Part shown: positions 5,186-11,384 of the stretch, one piece after another
Position numbering within the stretch: the stretch's first letter is position 1
Layout of the letters: every line of letters begins with the position of its first letter
Assembly: GCA_021817645.1 (NCBI GenBank)
Contig: JAKAGH010000069.1
Span: 1 to 11,384 of the forward strand
Source: Deltaproteobacteria bacterium
Lineage (GTDB): Bacteria > Desulfobacterota > Desulfobaccia > Desulfobaccales > 0-14-0-80-60-11
DNA: 11,384 bases
Direction of reading: 5' to 3'
The notes under the pieces: model-generated
Seen by the model: the letters and a program-made list of their open reading frames with translations, nothing else
Told to the model about the DNA's origin: nothing
The model's database searches: none
Position numbers and translations under genes: made by a program

Positions 5186-7261
5186 ATGTCTGGCAAAACG
5201 GCACAGATCCGCAATCTGGCCCTAATCGGGCACAGCGGCTGCGGTAAAACCTCCTTGGCCGAGGCCCTCCTCTTTGGGGCGGGGACCACCTCCCGGTTGG
5301 GGAAGGTGGATGACGGCAGTTCCGTCCTGGATTTCGAGCCGGAGGAAATCAAACGCAAGATTACGATCTCCACGGCTTTTCATCATTATCAGTGGAAAAA
5401 GTACACGGTCTACCTGGCCGACACTCCCGGTGATGATAACTTCCTGGCCGACACCCGGGCCGCCTTGCACGTGGCGGACGCGGCGGTGGTGGTCGTCGAC
5501 GCGGTAGACGGCGTCAAGGTGGGCACGGAGAAGGTCTGGCAGACCGCCAATCACTACGCCCTGCCGCGCCTGATCTTTATCAATAAGATGGATCGGGAAC
5601 GCGCGGATTTTGAGCCGGTGCTCAAAGAAATCAAAGACATCCTGGAAGCCCCGCTGGTGCCCCTGCAGCTCCCCATCGGCCGGGAAGCCGGGTTCAAAGG
5701 GGTAGTGGACCTGATAGCCATGAAGGCCATGGTGGCCTCGGGCGGCAAGATGGAAACAGGGCCCATCCCCGACGACCTGAAAGACCAGGTGGAACAGCTC
5801 CGGGGCGACCTCCTCAACTTCGCCGCCGAGAGCGACGACGCCCTGATCGAGAAATTCCTGGAAGAAGGCGAGCTTACTCCCGAGGAGATCTACCGCGGCC
5901 TGAGAATCGGCACCCTGAAAGGAGCCATAGTGCCGGTGCTCTGCGGCGCGGCCCTGAGCAACATGGGGCCCGGCCTCCTGCTGGACGCCATCAACCATTT
6001 TCTGCCCGCACCCGAGGAGCGGGGCCCGGTAAAAGGACAAAAGCCCGGCACCGGCGAGGAAGTGTTGCTGGAGGTCGACCCTGACGGCCCCCTCGCAGCC
6101 CAGGTCTTCAAGACCGTGGCCGATCCCTATGCCGGCCGGCTGTCCATCTTCCGCATCTATAGCGGCACCGTGGCCTCCGATTCCTCGTTCTTCAATGTCA
6201 CCCGGTCCGTGGCCGAGAGATACGGGCAATTATTCCTGACGGAAGGCAAAGGCCAGAAAGCCGCGGCCTCCGCCGGTCCCGGGGCCTTCGCGGCCGTGGC
6301 CAAGCTCAAGGAAACGGTCACCGGCGACACCCTGGCCACCGAAGCCAAGCCCCTGCTCCTGCCCACTCTCATGGCCTCCAAACCCATGGTGACCCTGGCG
6401 GTGGAATCCAAGGTCCGGGGCGAAGAAGATAAGGTCTTTTCTTCCATTTCCAAGCTCATCGAAGAAGACCCCTCGCTCCACCTCTCCCACAATAAGGACA
6501 CCAAAGAAATCCTTCTTTCCGGCACGGGCTCGGTGCATATAGAAGCCACCCTGGAAAAATTGAAACGCAAATTCGGGGTGGAAGCGGTGCTCAAACCCCC
6601 CAGAGTCCCCTACCGGGAGACCATCAAAGGCACCACCAAGGTCCAGGGCAAATACAAACGCCAGTCCGGCGGCCGGGGCCAATACGGCGACACCTGGCTG
6701 GAACTGGAGCCCCTGCCCAAAGGCAGCGGCTTCGAATTCGTGGACAAGATCGTGGGCGGCGCCATCCCCCGGAATTTTATCCCCTCCGTGGAAAAGGGCA
6801 TCGCCGAAGCCAAGGAGGAAGGGGCCCTGGCGGGCTTTCCCACCGTGGATTTCCGGGTCACCCTCTATGACGGCTCCTTCCACGACGTTGATTCCTCGGA
6901 TATGGCCTTCAAGATCGCGGGCTCCATGGGCTTCAAAAAAGGCGTGCTCCAGGCCAACCCCATCCTGCTGGAACCCATTATGAAGATGACCGTGACCGTG
7001 CCCGAAGCCAATATGGGGGATATCATCGGCGACCTCAACGGCCGCCGGGGCCGGGTCCTGGGAATGGAGGGTCAGGGCAAAAGCCAGGTGATCACCGCGC
7101 ATGTGCCCATGGTGGAAGTGCTGATGTACGCGCCGGACCTCATCTCCAAAACCGGGGGCCGGGGCACTTACGAAATGGAATTCGACCACTACGAAGAAGT
7201 GCCCCCCCATCTGGCGGAAAAGATTGTCAACGAAGCCAGGGCGGCCAAGGAGAAGGAATAA
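5186..7261 (+). CDS. Elongation factor G-like translational GTPase (EF-G-2 type)
   Basis: 691 residues, the usual EF-G length, with five-domain organisation. The GTPase domain has the P-loop GHSGCGKT (15-22), a switch I region reading KRKITIST instead of ERGITI, a G3 motif DTPGD (79-83) and NKMD (133-136). Domain IV includes GKYKRQSGGRGQYGD, and the C-terminus is EVPPHLAEKIV. These resemble the second EF-G of Thermus thermophilus (EF-G-2) more than canonical FusA. In canonical EF-G the residue after DTPG is the histidine that positions the attacking water; here it is Asp83. EF-G-2-type proteins commonly diverge at this position, so the protein probably still binds GTP and the ribosome, but its role (translocation backup, stress, recycling) is unsettled. 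No S7, S12 or EF-Tu genes are nearby, as expected for a paralog rather than the str-operon fusA. It ends shortly before a strong terminator. Confidence 0.92.
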   Translation: MSGKTAQIRNLALIGHSGCGKTSLAEALLFGAGTTSRLGKVDDGSSVLDFEPEEIKRKITISTAFHHYQWKKYTVYLADTPGDDNFLADTRAALHVADAAVVVVDAVDGVKVGTEKVWQTANHYALPRLIFINKMDRERADFEPVLKEIKDILEAPLVPLQLPIGREAGFKGVVDLIAMKAMVASGGKMETGPIPDDLKDQVEQLRGDLLNFAAESDDALIEKFLEEGELTPEEIYRGLRIGTLKGAIVPVLCGAALSNMGPGLLLDAINHFLPAPEERGPVKGQKPGTGEEVLLEVDPDGPLAAQVFKTVADPYAGRLSIFRIYSGTVASDSSFFNVTRSVAERYGQLFLTEGKGQKAAASAGPGAFAAVAKLKETVTGDTLATEAKPLLLPTLMASKPMVTLAVESKVRGEEDKVFSSISKLIEEDPSLHLSHNKDTKEILLSGTGSVHIEATLEKLKRKFGVEAVLKPPRVPYRETIKGTTKVQGKYKRQSGGRGQYGDTWLELEPLPKGSGFEFVDKIVGGAIPRNFIPSVEKGIAEAKEEGALAGFPTVDFRVTLYDGSFHDVDSSDMAFKIAGSMGFKKGVLQANPILLEPIMKMTVTVPEANMGDIIGDLNGRRGRVLGMEGQGKSQVITAHVPMVEVLMYAPDLISKTGGRGTYEMEFDHYEEVPPHLAEKIVNEARAAKEKE

Positions 7262-7346
7262 GACAGGGGTCAGGGGCCAAGGGTAGCAACCTGGACGTCT
7301 CAGCAGTGGTCCCTAGCCACCCCAACCTTGATAATATTTTGATTTT

Positions 7347-7385
7347 CCCTGGTTTCAGGCAGGGCCTGAAACCAGGGATTTTTTT
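7347..7385 (+). terminator. Strong rho-independent terminator of the EF-G-like gene
   Basis: Perfect 14-bp stem CCCTGGTTTCAGGC (7347-7360)/GCCTGAAACCAGGG (7364-7377) with a three-base loop, followed by ATTTTTTT (7378-7385). It closes the transcription unit and isolates the cupin cluster from the EF-G-like gene. Confidence 0.93.
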
Positions 7386-7490
7386 GGCGCCTATGCGTCT
7401 TTGGGTGCAATAAAACAGGACTCCGCCCTCCCCTCGGAACTCTCCACCCGGCTTTTCTTGGCTGCGATTCTTCAGTACCGAAGACTCCTG

Positions 7491-7516
7491 GTGGCGCAGG
7501 CGTCTCGCCTGTGCTA
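7491..7516. repeat. Single GTGG-headed REP-like hairpin
   Basis: GTGG (7491-7494) leads into a 9-bp stem GCGCAGGCG (7494-7502)/CGCCTGTGC (7506-7514) with a TCT loop and one G-U pair. It is a one-sided relative of the other GTAG elements. The sequence TATAAA (7515-7520) at its edge could serve as a -10 element for the cupin gene, although no good -35 accompanies it. Confidence 0.55.
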
Positions 7517-7539
7517 TAAAAGAGGCTGAGGGTTTGAGT

Positions 7540-7893
7540 ATGAATGATTTTCCGGATTTTATGAAAAACCCGCTCAACAGAATTGCCAGCAAATCCCAAT
7601 ACACTGAAGATATTGAGGGATATGTCTTCGATGGCGCGGACGGCAGTCAAGTTGCTTTCTGGAAGTGCCCGAAGAATAGGGTTTCAGAAGCGCATGCCCA
7701 TGATTATGATGAATATATGCTAGTGGTGCAGGGTAAATTCACCTTGATCATCGACAACCAAAGAATTCCCCTTGCTGCCGGGCAAGAATATTGTATTCGC
7801 CAAGGCATAACTCACGCCGGTGAAGCCACCGCGGGGACCAGGACCATTCATGTTTTTGGCGGCAAACGGGTCACCAGGGAAACCTTATCTTGA
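7540..7893 (+). CDS. Small cupin-domain protein
   Basis: 117 residues forming one conserved beta-barrel cupin domain. Cupin motif 1 is complete, AHAHDYDEYMLVVQG, with metal ligands His52, His54 and Glu58; His92 in GITHAG gives the fourth ligand. A divalent metal (Fe, Mn, Zn or Ni) is therefore likely bound. The substrate cannot be read from the sequence. ATG 7540 is preferred over TTG 7534 because GAGGG (7528-7532) lies seven bases upstream. It is the first gene of a rightward cluster after the terminator at 7347-7385, and its stop codon overlaps the start of the MOSC gene (TTGA), pointing to coupled translation. No signal peptide, so cytoplasmic. A role linked to molybdenum cofactor or sulfur transfer is inferred from position only. 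Confidence 0.85.
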   Translation: MNDFPDFMKNPLNRIASKSQYTEDIEGYVFDGADGSQVAFWKCPKNRVSEAHAHDYDEYMLVVQGKFTLIIDNQRIPLAAGQEYCIRQGITHAGEATAGTRTIHVFGGKRVTRETLS

Positions 7894-8372
7894 ATAATAT
7901 GACTCAGGAAACTTCCAAATCCAGTAATCAGGCCCGCATCCTCGCGGTTTCCGTCAGTGACCGCAAGGGCGTGGTCAAACATAACGTGGACCAGGCCCGG
8001 CTGCTGGTGGAACACGGCCTGGAAGGGGACGCCCACGCGGAAGGGGGTATCCGCCAGGTAAGCCTCCTGGCCCGGGAAAGCATCGACAAGATGCGGGCCG
8101 CCGGGGCTCAGGTCCATCCCGGAGATTTCGCCGAAAACCTGACCACCCTGGGTCTGGACGTCTGTGCCCTGCCCGTGGGCACGCGGCTCAAAGTGGGGGA
8201 GGAAGTGGAACTGGAAATCACCCAGATCGGCAAGACCTGCCACAAAGGCTGCGCCATCCGGGAACTGGTGGGCGACTGCGTCATGCCCCGGGAAGGCGTC
8301 TTCGCCCGGGTGCTGCAGGAAGGGATAGTTAAGCCCGGGGATGCCATCGAGATTTTACATGTTCCGGACTAG
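7890..8372 (+). CDS. Short MOSC-domain protein
   Basis: 160 residues consisting of a single MOSC domain, the family named for the molybdenum cofactor sulfurase C-terminus. Signature stretches are GLEGDAHAEGG (43-53), RQVSLLARESI, PGDFAENLTTLGLD (77-90) and GKTCHKGCAI (114-123). Cys117 and Cys121 are candidate sulfur carriers; Cys117 is the likelier conserved one. Stand-alone short MOSC proteins are linked to molybdenum-cofactor genes and are thought to deliver or bind sulfur or metal-sulfur groups, but few have been assayed. TTG 7890 has AGGGA nine bases upstream and overlaps the cupin stop; ATG 7899 (MTQETSK) is the alternative. The 3' end overlaps the next gene. The presence of mogA 2.8 kb downstream supports a molybdenum-cofactor role. 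Confidence 0.9.
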   Translation: MNNMTQETSKSSNQARILAVSVSDRKGVVKHNVDQARLLVEHGLEGDAHAEGGIRQVSLLARESIDKMRAAGAQVHPGDFAENLTTLGLDVCALPVGTRLKVGEEVELEITQIGKTCHKGCAIRELVGDCVMPREGVFARVLQEGIVKPGDAIEILHVPD

Positions 8373-9087
8373 CTCTGGCCGGAACTGGATTCTGCTCCTG
8401 GCCGCGGTTTTCCTCCTCTCCCCGGGGTTGACGCCTGGCGCCGGCGCTCAGGATGATGTGGCTGACCAGTTAAAACGGGGAGAAATCGTGGCCTCTGCCC
8501 AAGAGGTTGCCGGCACCTCTCTGAAGCGCGGCGAGGTCATGGGGGTGATCGATGCTGCGCCTGAGAACGTGTGGCGGGTGATTACCGATATTAACAGTTA
8601 CAAGTATTTCATGCCCCGCACCCTGAATAGTATGGCGGTGGCCCCCGACAAACTGCCCCTGATATTGCAGAAACGGCCGGACAGCCCGGAAGAGGTGGAA
8701 CGCTTACTCGGGCCCGTCCCGGCGGCATCCACCACTTCCCGCCTCCCTGGAGGCAAATATATCTCCTATCTCTATAGCCACTTGAATTTCCCCTGGCCAT
8801 GCCAAAACCGCTGGTACATCATCAAGCTCTTGCAGGATGAAACCCGGGCCGCCCAACATTGCTATCATAGCTCCTGGTCGCTGGTAATCGGCAATCTTCG
8901 GGAAAACCTGGGCGAATGGATCCTGGAGCCTTTTGAAGCCACCCGCACCAAAGTGACTTACCGGCTTCTCACCGATCCTGGTGGTTCTATCCCTAATTTT
9001 CTTGTTAATCAGGGCACTTGTACTACCTTGCCCCAAATCCTTACGGCAGTGAAAAAACGCACGTCCAGCCTCAGTGGCCGCAGATAA
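8359..9087 (+). CDS. Exported SRPBCC/START-like protein
   Basis: 242 residues from ATG 8359. The first 30 residues form a classical signal peptide: MFRTSSGRNW, hydrophobic core ILLLAAVFLL, and cleavage motif AGA before QDD. The mature part resembles the SRPBCC (polyketide cyclase/START) fold, starting at RGEVMGVIDAAPENVWRVIT with the family's alternating strand pattern and the helix containing DINSYKYFMP. Such folds bind lipids or other hydrophobic ligands in a deep cavity; the exported location suggests lipid or quinone handling in the periplasm. Ligand unknown. ATG 8341 is an in-frame alternative, but its best AGGGA lies 15 bases upstream, whereas GAG at 8349-8351 suits ATG 8359. The start lies inside the MOSC coding region, so the two are translationally linked. 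No obvious terminator follows. Confidence 0.85.
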   Translation: MFRTSSGRNWILLLAAVFLLSPGLTPGAGAQDDVADQLKRGEIVASAQEVAGTSLKRGEVMGVIDAAPENVWRVITDINSYKYFMPRTLNSMAVAPDKLPLILQKRPDSPEEVERLLGPVPAASTTSRLPGGKYISYLYSHLNFPWPCQNRWYIIKLLQDETRAAQHCYHSSWSLVIGNLRENLGEWILEPFEATRTKVTYRLLTDPGGSIPNFLVNQGTCTTLPQILTAVKKRTSSLSGRR

Positions 9088-9135
9088 CTATACTGCTTTG
9101 GTAGTCTAAAAATAGGAGAAAAACCTGATCGATGC

Positions 9136-9164
9136 TTGACAAGAGAAGGAAAAGGCCCTAATTT
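9136..9164 (+). promoter_or_regulatory. Candidate promoter TTGACA-N17-TAATTT of the phosphoesterase gene
   Basis: A consensus -35 (9136-9141) at ideal 17-base spacing from TAATTT (9159-9164), about 65 bases before ATG 9230. The -10 matches four of six bases. Confidence 0.45.
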
Positions 9165-9229
9165 ATGAGCGTTTGAATGTTATATTTTACTCGTACCTGC
9201 GGTTATTACTGATCTGAATTCTCTTAATC

Positions 9230-9985
9230 ATGATGAAACGACCCGCTCAACAAGTTAATGAGGATCACCTCTGCGTAATTTCTGACCTACATCTTGGTAA
9301 CCCTGCCTTTTTAAAAAGAGACTACCTGAGAGAATTTTTAAATTACATCTCTAAAAAAGGCAGCAGTCTTTGTATTAATGGTGATGGCATTGATTTATTA
9401 CAATACTCAACTGATAACTTAGTAAGAGATATACATTCTTCTATCAAAAGTATAAAGGATATTATTTCCAGGGGCCGTAGGAAGATTTACTATGTGTTAG
9501 GTAACCATGACATCCATTTGGAGCCATACTTAGCTAAATTTGGCGTTTTTTCTTTCGCTCCTTTTCTTGAAGTTATTTCCGGCGGCCGCAAGATTCATAT
9601 CGAACATGGCCATAGATTTGACGAGCGCTTTCACCACTTCCCCGGAGTCTACCACCATTTATCCAAAGTTCTGGGGAAATTACTCCTGATTTCACCTAAA
9701 TTTTTTCATCTTTTTTTTAAGATTGAGTGGTTCTTTCATGCGTTGAAAAATAAAAAAATCAATGGCCGCCATAGCACCATGGTGGAAGCCCCCAGCAACT
9801 TTACCGCGGCCCAGAAGTTTTTTGCCCGGGGCTTCGATATTGTCATTCTGGCCCATACGCATCTGCATGGCCTCCAGGTTTTGGAAGACGGCAAGATCCT
9901 GGCCAATGCCGGCGCCTGGACCTCGGATAAGATCCATTATCTGGAAATTGTCAACGGCTCCATCAGTTTAAAAGAATGGCACTAG
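9230..9985 (+). CDS. Metallophosphoesterase, UDP-2,3-diacylglucosamine hydrolase (LpxH)-like
   Basis: 251 residues of calcineurin-like phosphoesterase with the full metal-binding set: DLH (Asp19, His21), GDGID (Asp52, Asp55), GNHD (91-94), HGHRFD (126-131) and AHTHLHG (208-214). An active two-metal centre is expected. The layout, with a His-rich helical insert after HGHRFD and GNHD near residue 93, resembles the LpxH/YbbF group, which removes UMP from UDP-diacylglucosamine in lipid A synthesis; a related phosphodiesterase or phosphatase is equally possible. ATG 9230 and ATG 9233 are adjacent; neither has a clear ribosome-binding site, and an in-frame stop at 9215 excludes earlier starts. Codons for roughly residues 1-183 are AT-rich, while the last 68 residues (from 9780) are in GC-rich sequence typical of the rest of the window. 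It converges on the lipid kinase gene. Confidence 0.87.
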   Translation: MMKRPAQQVNEDHLCVISDLHLGNPAFLKRDYLREFLNYISKKGSSLCINGDGIDLLQYSTDNLVRDIHSSIKSIKDIISRGRRKIYYVLGNHDIHLEPYLAKFGVFSFAPFLEVISGGRKIHIEHGHRFDERFHHFPGVYHHLSKVLGKLLLISPKFFHLFFKIEWFFHALKNKKINGRHSTMVEAPSNFTAAQKFFARGFDIVILAHTHLHGLQVLEDGKILANAGAWTSDKIHYLEIVNGSISLKEWH

Positions 9986-9990
9986 AAGGC

Positions 9991-10033
9991 GGTAGATAAG
10001 CTGCCAGGGGGACGCGGCTACCAAGAGCTATCT
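9991..10033. repeat. Imperfect inverted repeat between convergent genes
   Basis: GGTAG (9991-9995) and CTACC (10018-10022), and AGATAAGCT (9994-10002) and AGCTATCT (10026-10033), can pair in alternative ways. The GTAG/CTAC ends hint at a decayed REP-like pair. It may act as a weak bidirectional terminator, but no U-run is present. Confidence 0.3.
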
Positions 10034-10054
10034 TCCCCAGAGCCTGGTGAATTG

Positions 10055-10987
10055 CTAACTGGTTTTAATCGCTGCAAAATTAAAGGCGCTTGGAAATATT
10101 TCGACTGCAATTGGGGTTCGGCCGATTAGCTCCCCTTCTGCTTCGATATAAGCGGAGGGATCCGTGTTAACTTGTACTTCCTTAGCAAATCTCGTATGAA
10201 TTTTGGGAAAACGAATGTGCTTACCGAAATAAACCAGTGAAAGCAAGGCTAAGACCTCCATCCGTTTAACCTCTTGACTCCATACTACCTGGAAGCGATT
10301 TGCGTGTGGCGAGGCATTTGGAGTTATCATCATGCCAGCCCCAAAATATCGTCCCAACCCAATGACTAGAAATAGAATATCAGTTTTAATATAACTTTCA
10401 TTGATTATTCCTTTTAGTTTGTAATATTTTGCATTACCAATTTCTTTTATTATACTAAATAGATACGGTATTTTTCCTTTAATTTTAATTCTATGGCGCT
10501 TAAATCGCTCAATAACATTACCATCAAAACCAAAACCTAACACGTTTACAAAAATCCTTTTTTGCGGTTTACCATCTAAACTATGTAAATTACATATACC
10601 TGCATCTATTGGCACCACTGATTCTCCCAATGCAGTAATTGTATTTTCAAAGAGATTATGCCCAATATTAAAATTTCTCACATAATCACACCCCGTGCCA
10701 AAGGGCACTGCTCCAATACTGGGCAATTTCCCTTTTTGTTCCCACCACAATCCATTAATAACTTCAAATAACGTACCATCTCCACCAACTATAACGACTC
10801 TTTCATATCCTTCCCTGCGGGCGCGCGCGGCTAATATTTCTGCATGCCCTGGACTTTCAGTCCACCAGGTAATAACATCATCTGCTTTTTTCCCGATATA
10901 ATTCAGCAGGCGCGGCCACTTCAGAGGGGCTAGATGAAGACCAGATATTGGGTTGGCAATAGCCACAATTTTTAAATTATTTGCCAT
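10055..10987 (-). CDS. Diacylglycerol/lipid kinase, YegS/BmrU family
   Basis: 310 residues, the usual length, with an ATP-binding DAGK catalytic domain at the N-terminus and a beta-sandwich C-terminal domain. Signature stretches are IANPISG (10-16), VGGDGTLFEVINGL with GGDGT at 68-72, PFGTGCDYVR (95-104) and EAEGELIG near the C-terminus. In most relatives the third motif reads GTGNDFAR; here Asn is Cys100, an uncommon change next to the active site. The family phosphorylates diacylglycerol, sphingoid bases or similar lipids with ATP at the inner membrane; the substrate here is unknown. ATG 10987 has no strong ribosome-binding site. The middle of the gene (about 10370-10690) is very AT-rich. 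It faces the phosphoesterase gene and diverges from mogA, so the 10988-11182 spacer holds promoters for both directions. Confidence 0.9.
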   Translation of the reverse strand: MANNLKIVAIANPISGLHLAPLKWPRLLNYIGKKADDVITWWTESPGHAEILAARARREGYERVVIVGGDGTLFEVINGLWWEQKGKLPSIGAVPFGTGCDYVRNFNIGHNLFENTITALGESVVPIDAGICNLHSLDGKPQKRIFVNVLGFGFDGNVIERFKRHRIKIKGKIPYLFSIIKEIGNAKYYKLKGIINESYIKTDILFLVIGLGRYFGAGMMITPNASPHANRFQVVWSQEVKRMEVLALLSLVYFGKHIRFPKIHTRFAKEVQVNTDPSAYIEAEGELIGRTPIAVEIFPSAFNFAAIKTS

Positions 10988-11051
10988 TCGCTAATTTTTG
11001 CCTTTTATCGGTACTAACGCAACTTATTCATCTAATTTCTTTTAATTTTTA

Positions 11052-11081
11052 TTGACATTAATAGGATATGAAGAATATATT
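11052..11081 (+). promoter_or_regulatory. Sigma70-like promoter of mogA, TTGACA-N18-TATATT
   Basis: A consensus -35 (11052-11057) and a -10 matching five of six bases (11076-11081), 18 bases apart. Transcription would begin near 11088, giving a leader of about 95 bases. I see no resemblance to the Moco riboswitch in this leader. Confidence 0.55.
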
Positions 11082-11108
11082 GCCCATCAACAGTCTATAT
11101 CCTAATAA
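11058..11108. promoter_or_regulatory. 12-base dyad spanning the mogA promoter, operator-like
   Basis: TTAATAGGATAT (11058-11069) directly follows the -35 hexamer. ATATCCTAATAA (11097-11108) matches its reverse complement at 11 of 12 positions. Arm centres are 39 bases apart and the -10 hexamer lies between them. This geometry suits a dimeric regulator or two bound dimers. The regulator is unknown. Confidence 0.45.
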
Positions 11109-11182
11109 ATTAGAGTATAAGCTAGCCTTTTAGTTAATTGACGAACACTAATAGCATCTAAATCAATCCACAGTTTAAACTT

Positions 11183-11384
11183 ATGAAATTCCGGGTTGGC
11201 ATTCTCACCATCAGCGATAAAGGCCATGCGGGCGAGCGGGAAGACACCGCGGGTCCGGAATTGGGCCGGCTCCTGGACCCCAAAATCTATCGGGTCGCGG
11301 CCACCGCCATCGTCCCCGATGAACAAGAAGCCATCGTGGGCCAACTGGTGGACTGGAGCGATCGGGGCCGCCTGGACCTGATCC
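11183..11384 (+). CDS. mogA: Molybdopterin adenylyltransferase MogA/MoaB family (N-terminal 67 residues, cut by window edge)
   Basis: ATG 11183 opens a frame reading MKFRVGILTISDKGHAGERE, then DTAGPEL, running off the window end. ILTISDKG and GEREDTAG are hallmarks of the MogA/MoaB fold. The enzyme activates molybdopterin by adenylation before molybdate insertion in the cytoplasm. The next expected motif, TTGGTG of the MPT-binding site, lies beyond the window. There is no good ribosome-binding site before the ATG, but the frame is unmistakable and the GC-rich codon use resumes exactly here. Its partner in the same pathway is probably the MOSC protein at 7890. I cannot tell whether a MOSC domain is fused at the unseen C-terminus, as happens in some relatives. 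Confidence 0.88.
   Translation, partial: MKFRVGILTISDKGHAGEREDTAGPELGRLLDPKIYRVAATAIVPDEQEAIVGQLVDWSDRGRLDLI

Larger units (their letters stand above)
9088..11182. other. AT-rich block with two convergent lipid-related genes
   Basis: Base composition drops sharply here: 20 GC in 60 at 9421-9480 and 13 in 60 at 10381-10440, against 39 in 60 at 6301-6360. The block is not uniform: 9780-9985 and part of 10790-10980 are GC-richer. It ends abruptly at 11183, where mogA begins. No integrase, tRNA or clear direct repeats mark the borders. An acquired segment is inferred. Confidence 0.5.

Noticed and set aside
5222..6229. 335-codon open frame on the minus strand inside the EF-G-like gene
   Set aside because: Rich in His, Gly and Gln with no recognisable domain, and lies entirely opposite a clear GTPase gene; an artefact of GC-rich codon use.
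6230..7210. 326-codon open frame on the minus strand opposite the EF-G-like C-terminal half
   Set aside because: Low-complexity Gly/His/Phe composition typical of an antisense shadow; no motif and no ribosome-binding site.
11082..11182. Moco riboswitch in the mogA leader
   Set aside because: The leader is only about 95 bases, AT-rich, and shows none of the multi-stem structure I would expect; no support from the sequence.
11102..11344. 80-codon minus-strand frame opposite mogA
   Set aside because: Lies opposite the unmistakable MogA N-terminus and has no recognisable domain.

Overview
The window reads as chromosomal DNA from a GC-rich Gram-negative anaerobe, most likely a deltaproteobacterium of the Desulfobacca/Syntrophobacterales type. 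This assignment is inferred from gene content (a MltD-like lipoprotein, RimO, a long-chain polyprenyl synthase, an EF-G-2-type GTPase, short MOSC and MogA proteins) and from the style of the intergenic repeats; no marker gene fixes the taxon. Typical coding stretches are GC-rich (39 of 60 bases in 6301-6360).

Left part (1-5185): a truncated lytic transglycosylase lipoprotein runs leftward from 457 to the window edge. A 600-base spacer with a good sigma70-like promoter and a repeat cluster separates it from a nine-segment membrane protein of unknown function (1065-2039). Then come rimO (2244-3632, S12 methylthiotransferase) and an IspB-type polyprenyl diphosphate synthase (3771-4739) with its own TTGACA promoter. 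The gaps are unusually rich in repeats: GTAG-headed hairpin pairs resembling REP/BIME elements, 7-base tandem repeats of three unrelated sequences, and an 88-base MITE-like inverted-repeat element. Two genes take their stop codon from such a repeat.

Middle part (5186-9087): an EF-G-2-like translational GTPase whose G3 motif lacks the usual histidine ends at a strong intrinsic terminator. It is followed by a tightly packed rightward cluster: a small cupin, a MOSC-domain protein overlapping it, and an exported SRPBCC/START-like protein overlapping the MOSC gene.

Right part (9088-11384): two convergent genes, an LpxH-like metallophosphoesterase and a YegS/BmrU-type lipid kinase, lie in markedly AT-rich DNA (13 GC in 60 bases at 10381-10440). 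GC-rich sequence returns abruptly at 11183 with the start of mogA (molybdopterin adenylyltransferase), cut by the window end. The mogA promoter carries a 12-base dyad that looks like an operator. MOSC and MogA belong to molybdenum-cofactor chemistry, so the AT-rich lipid-gene block may be an insertion into a molybdenum locus.

No tRNA, rRNA, CRISPR array, integrase or transposase gene was seen. The most unusual material is the layered repeat content of the spacers and the dyad at the mogA promoter.
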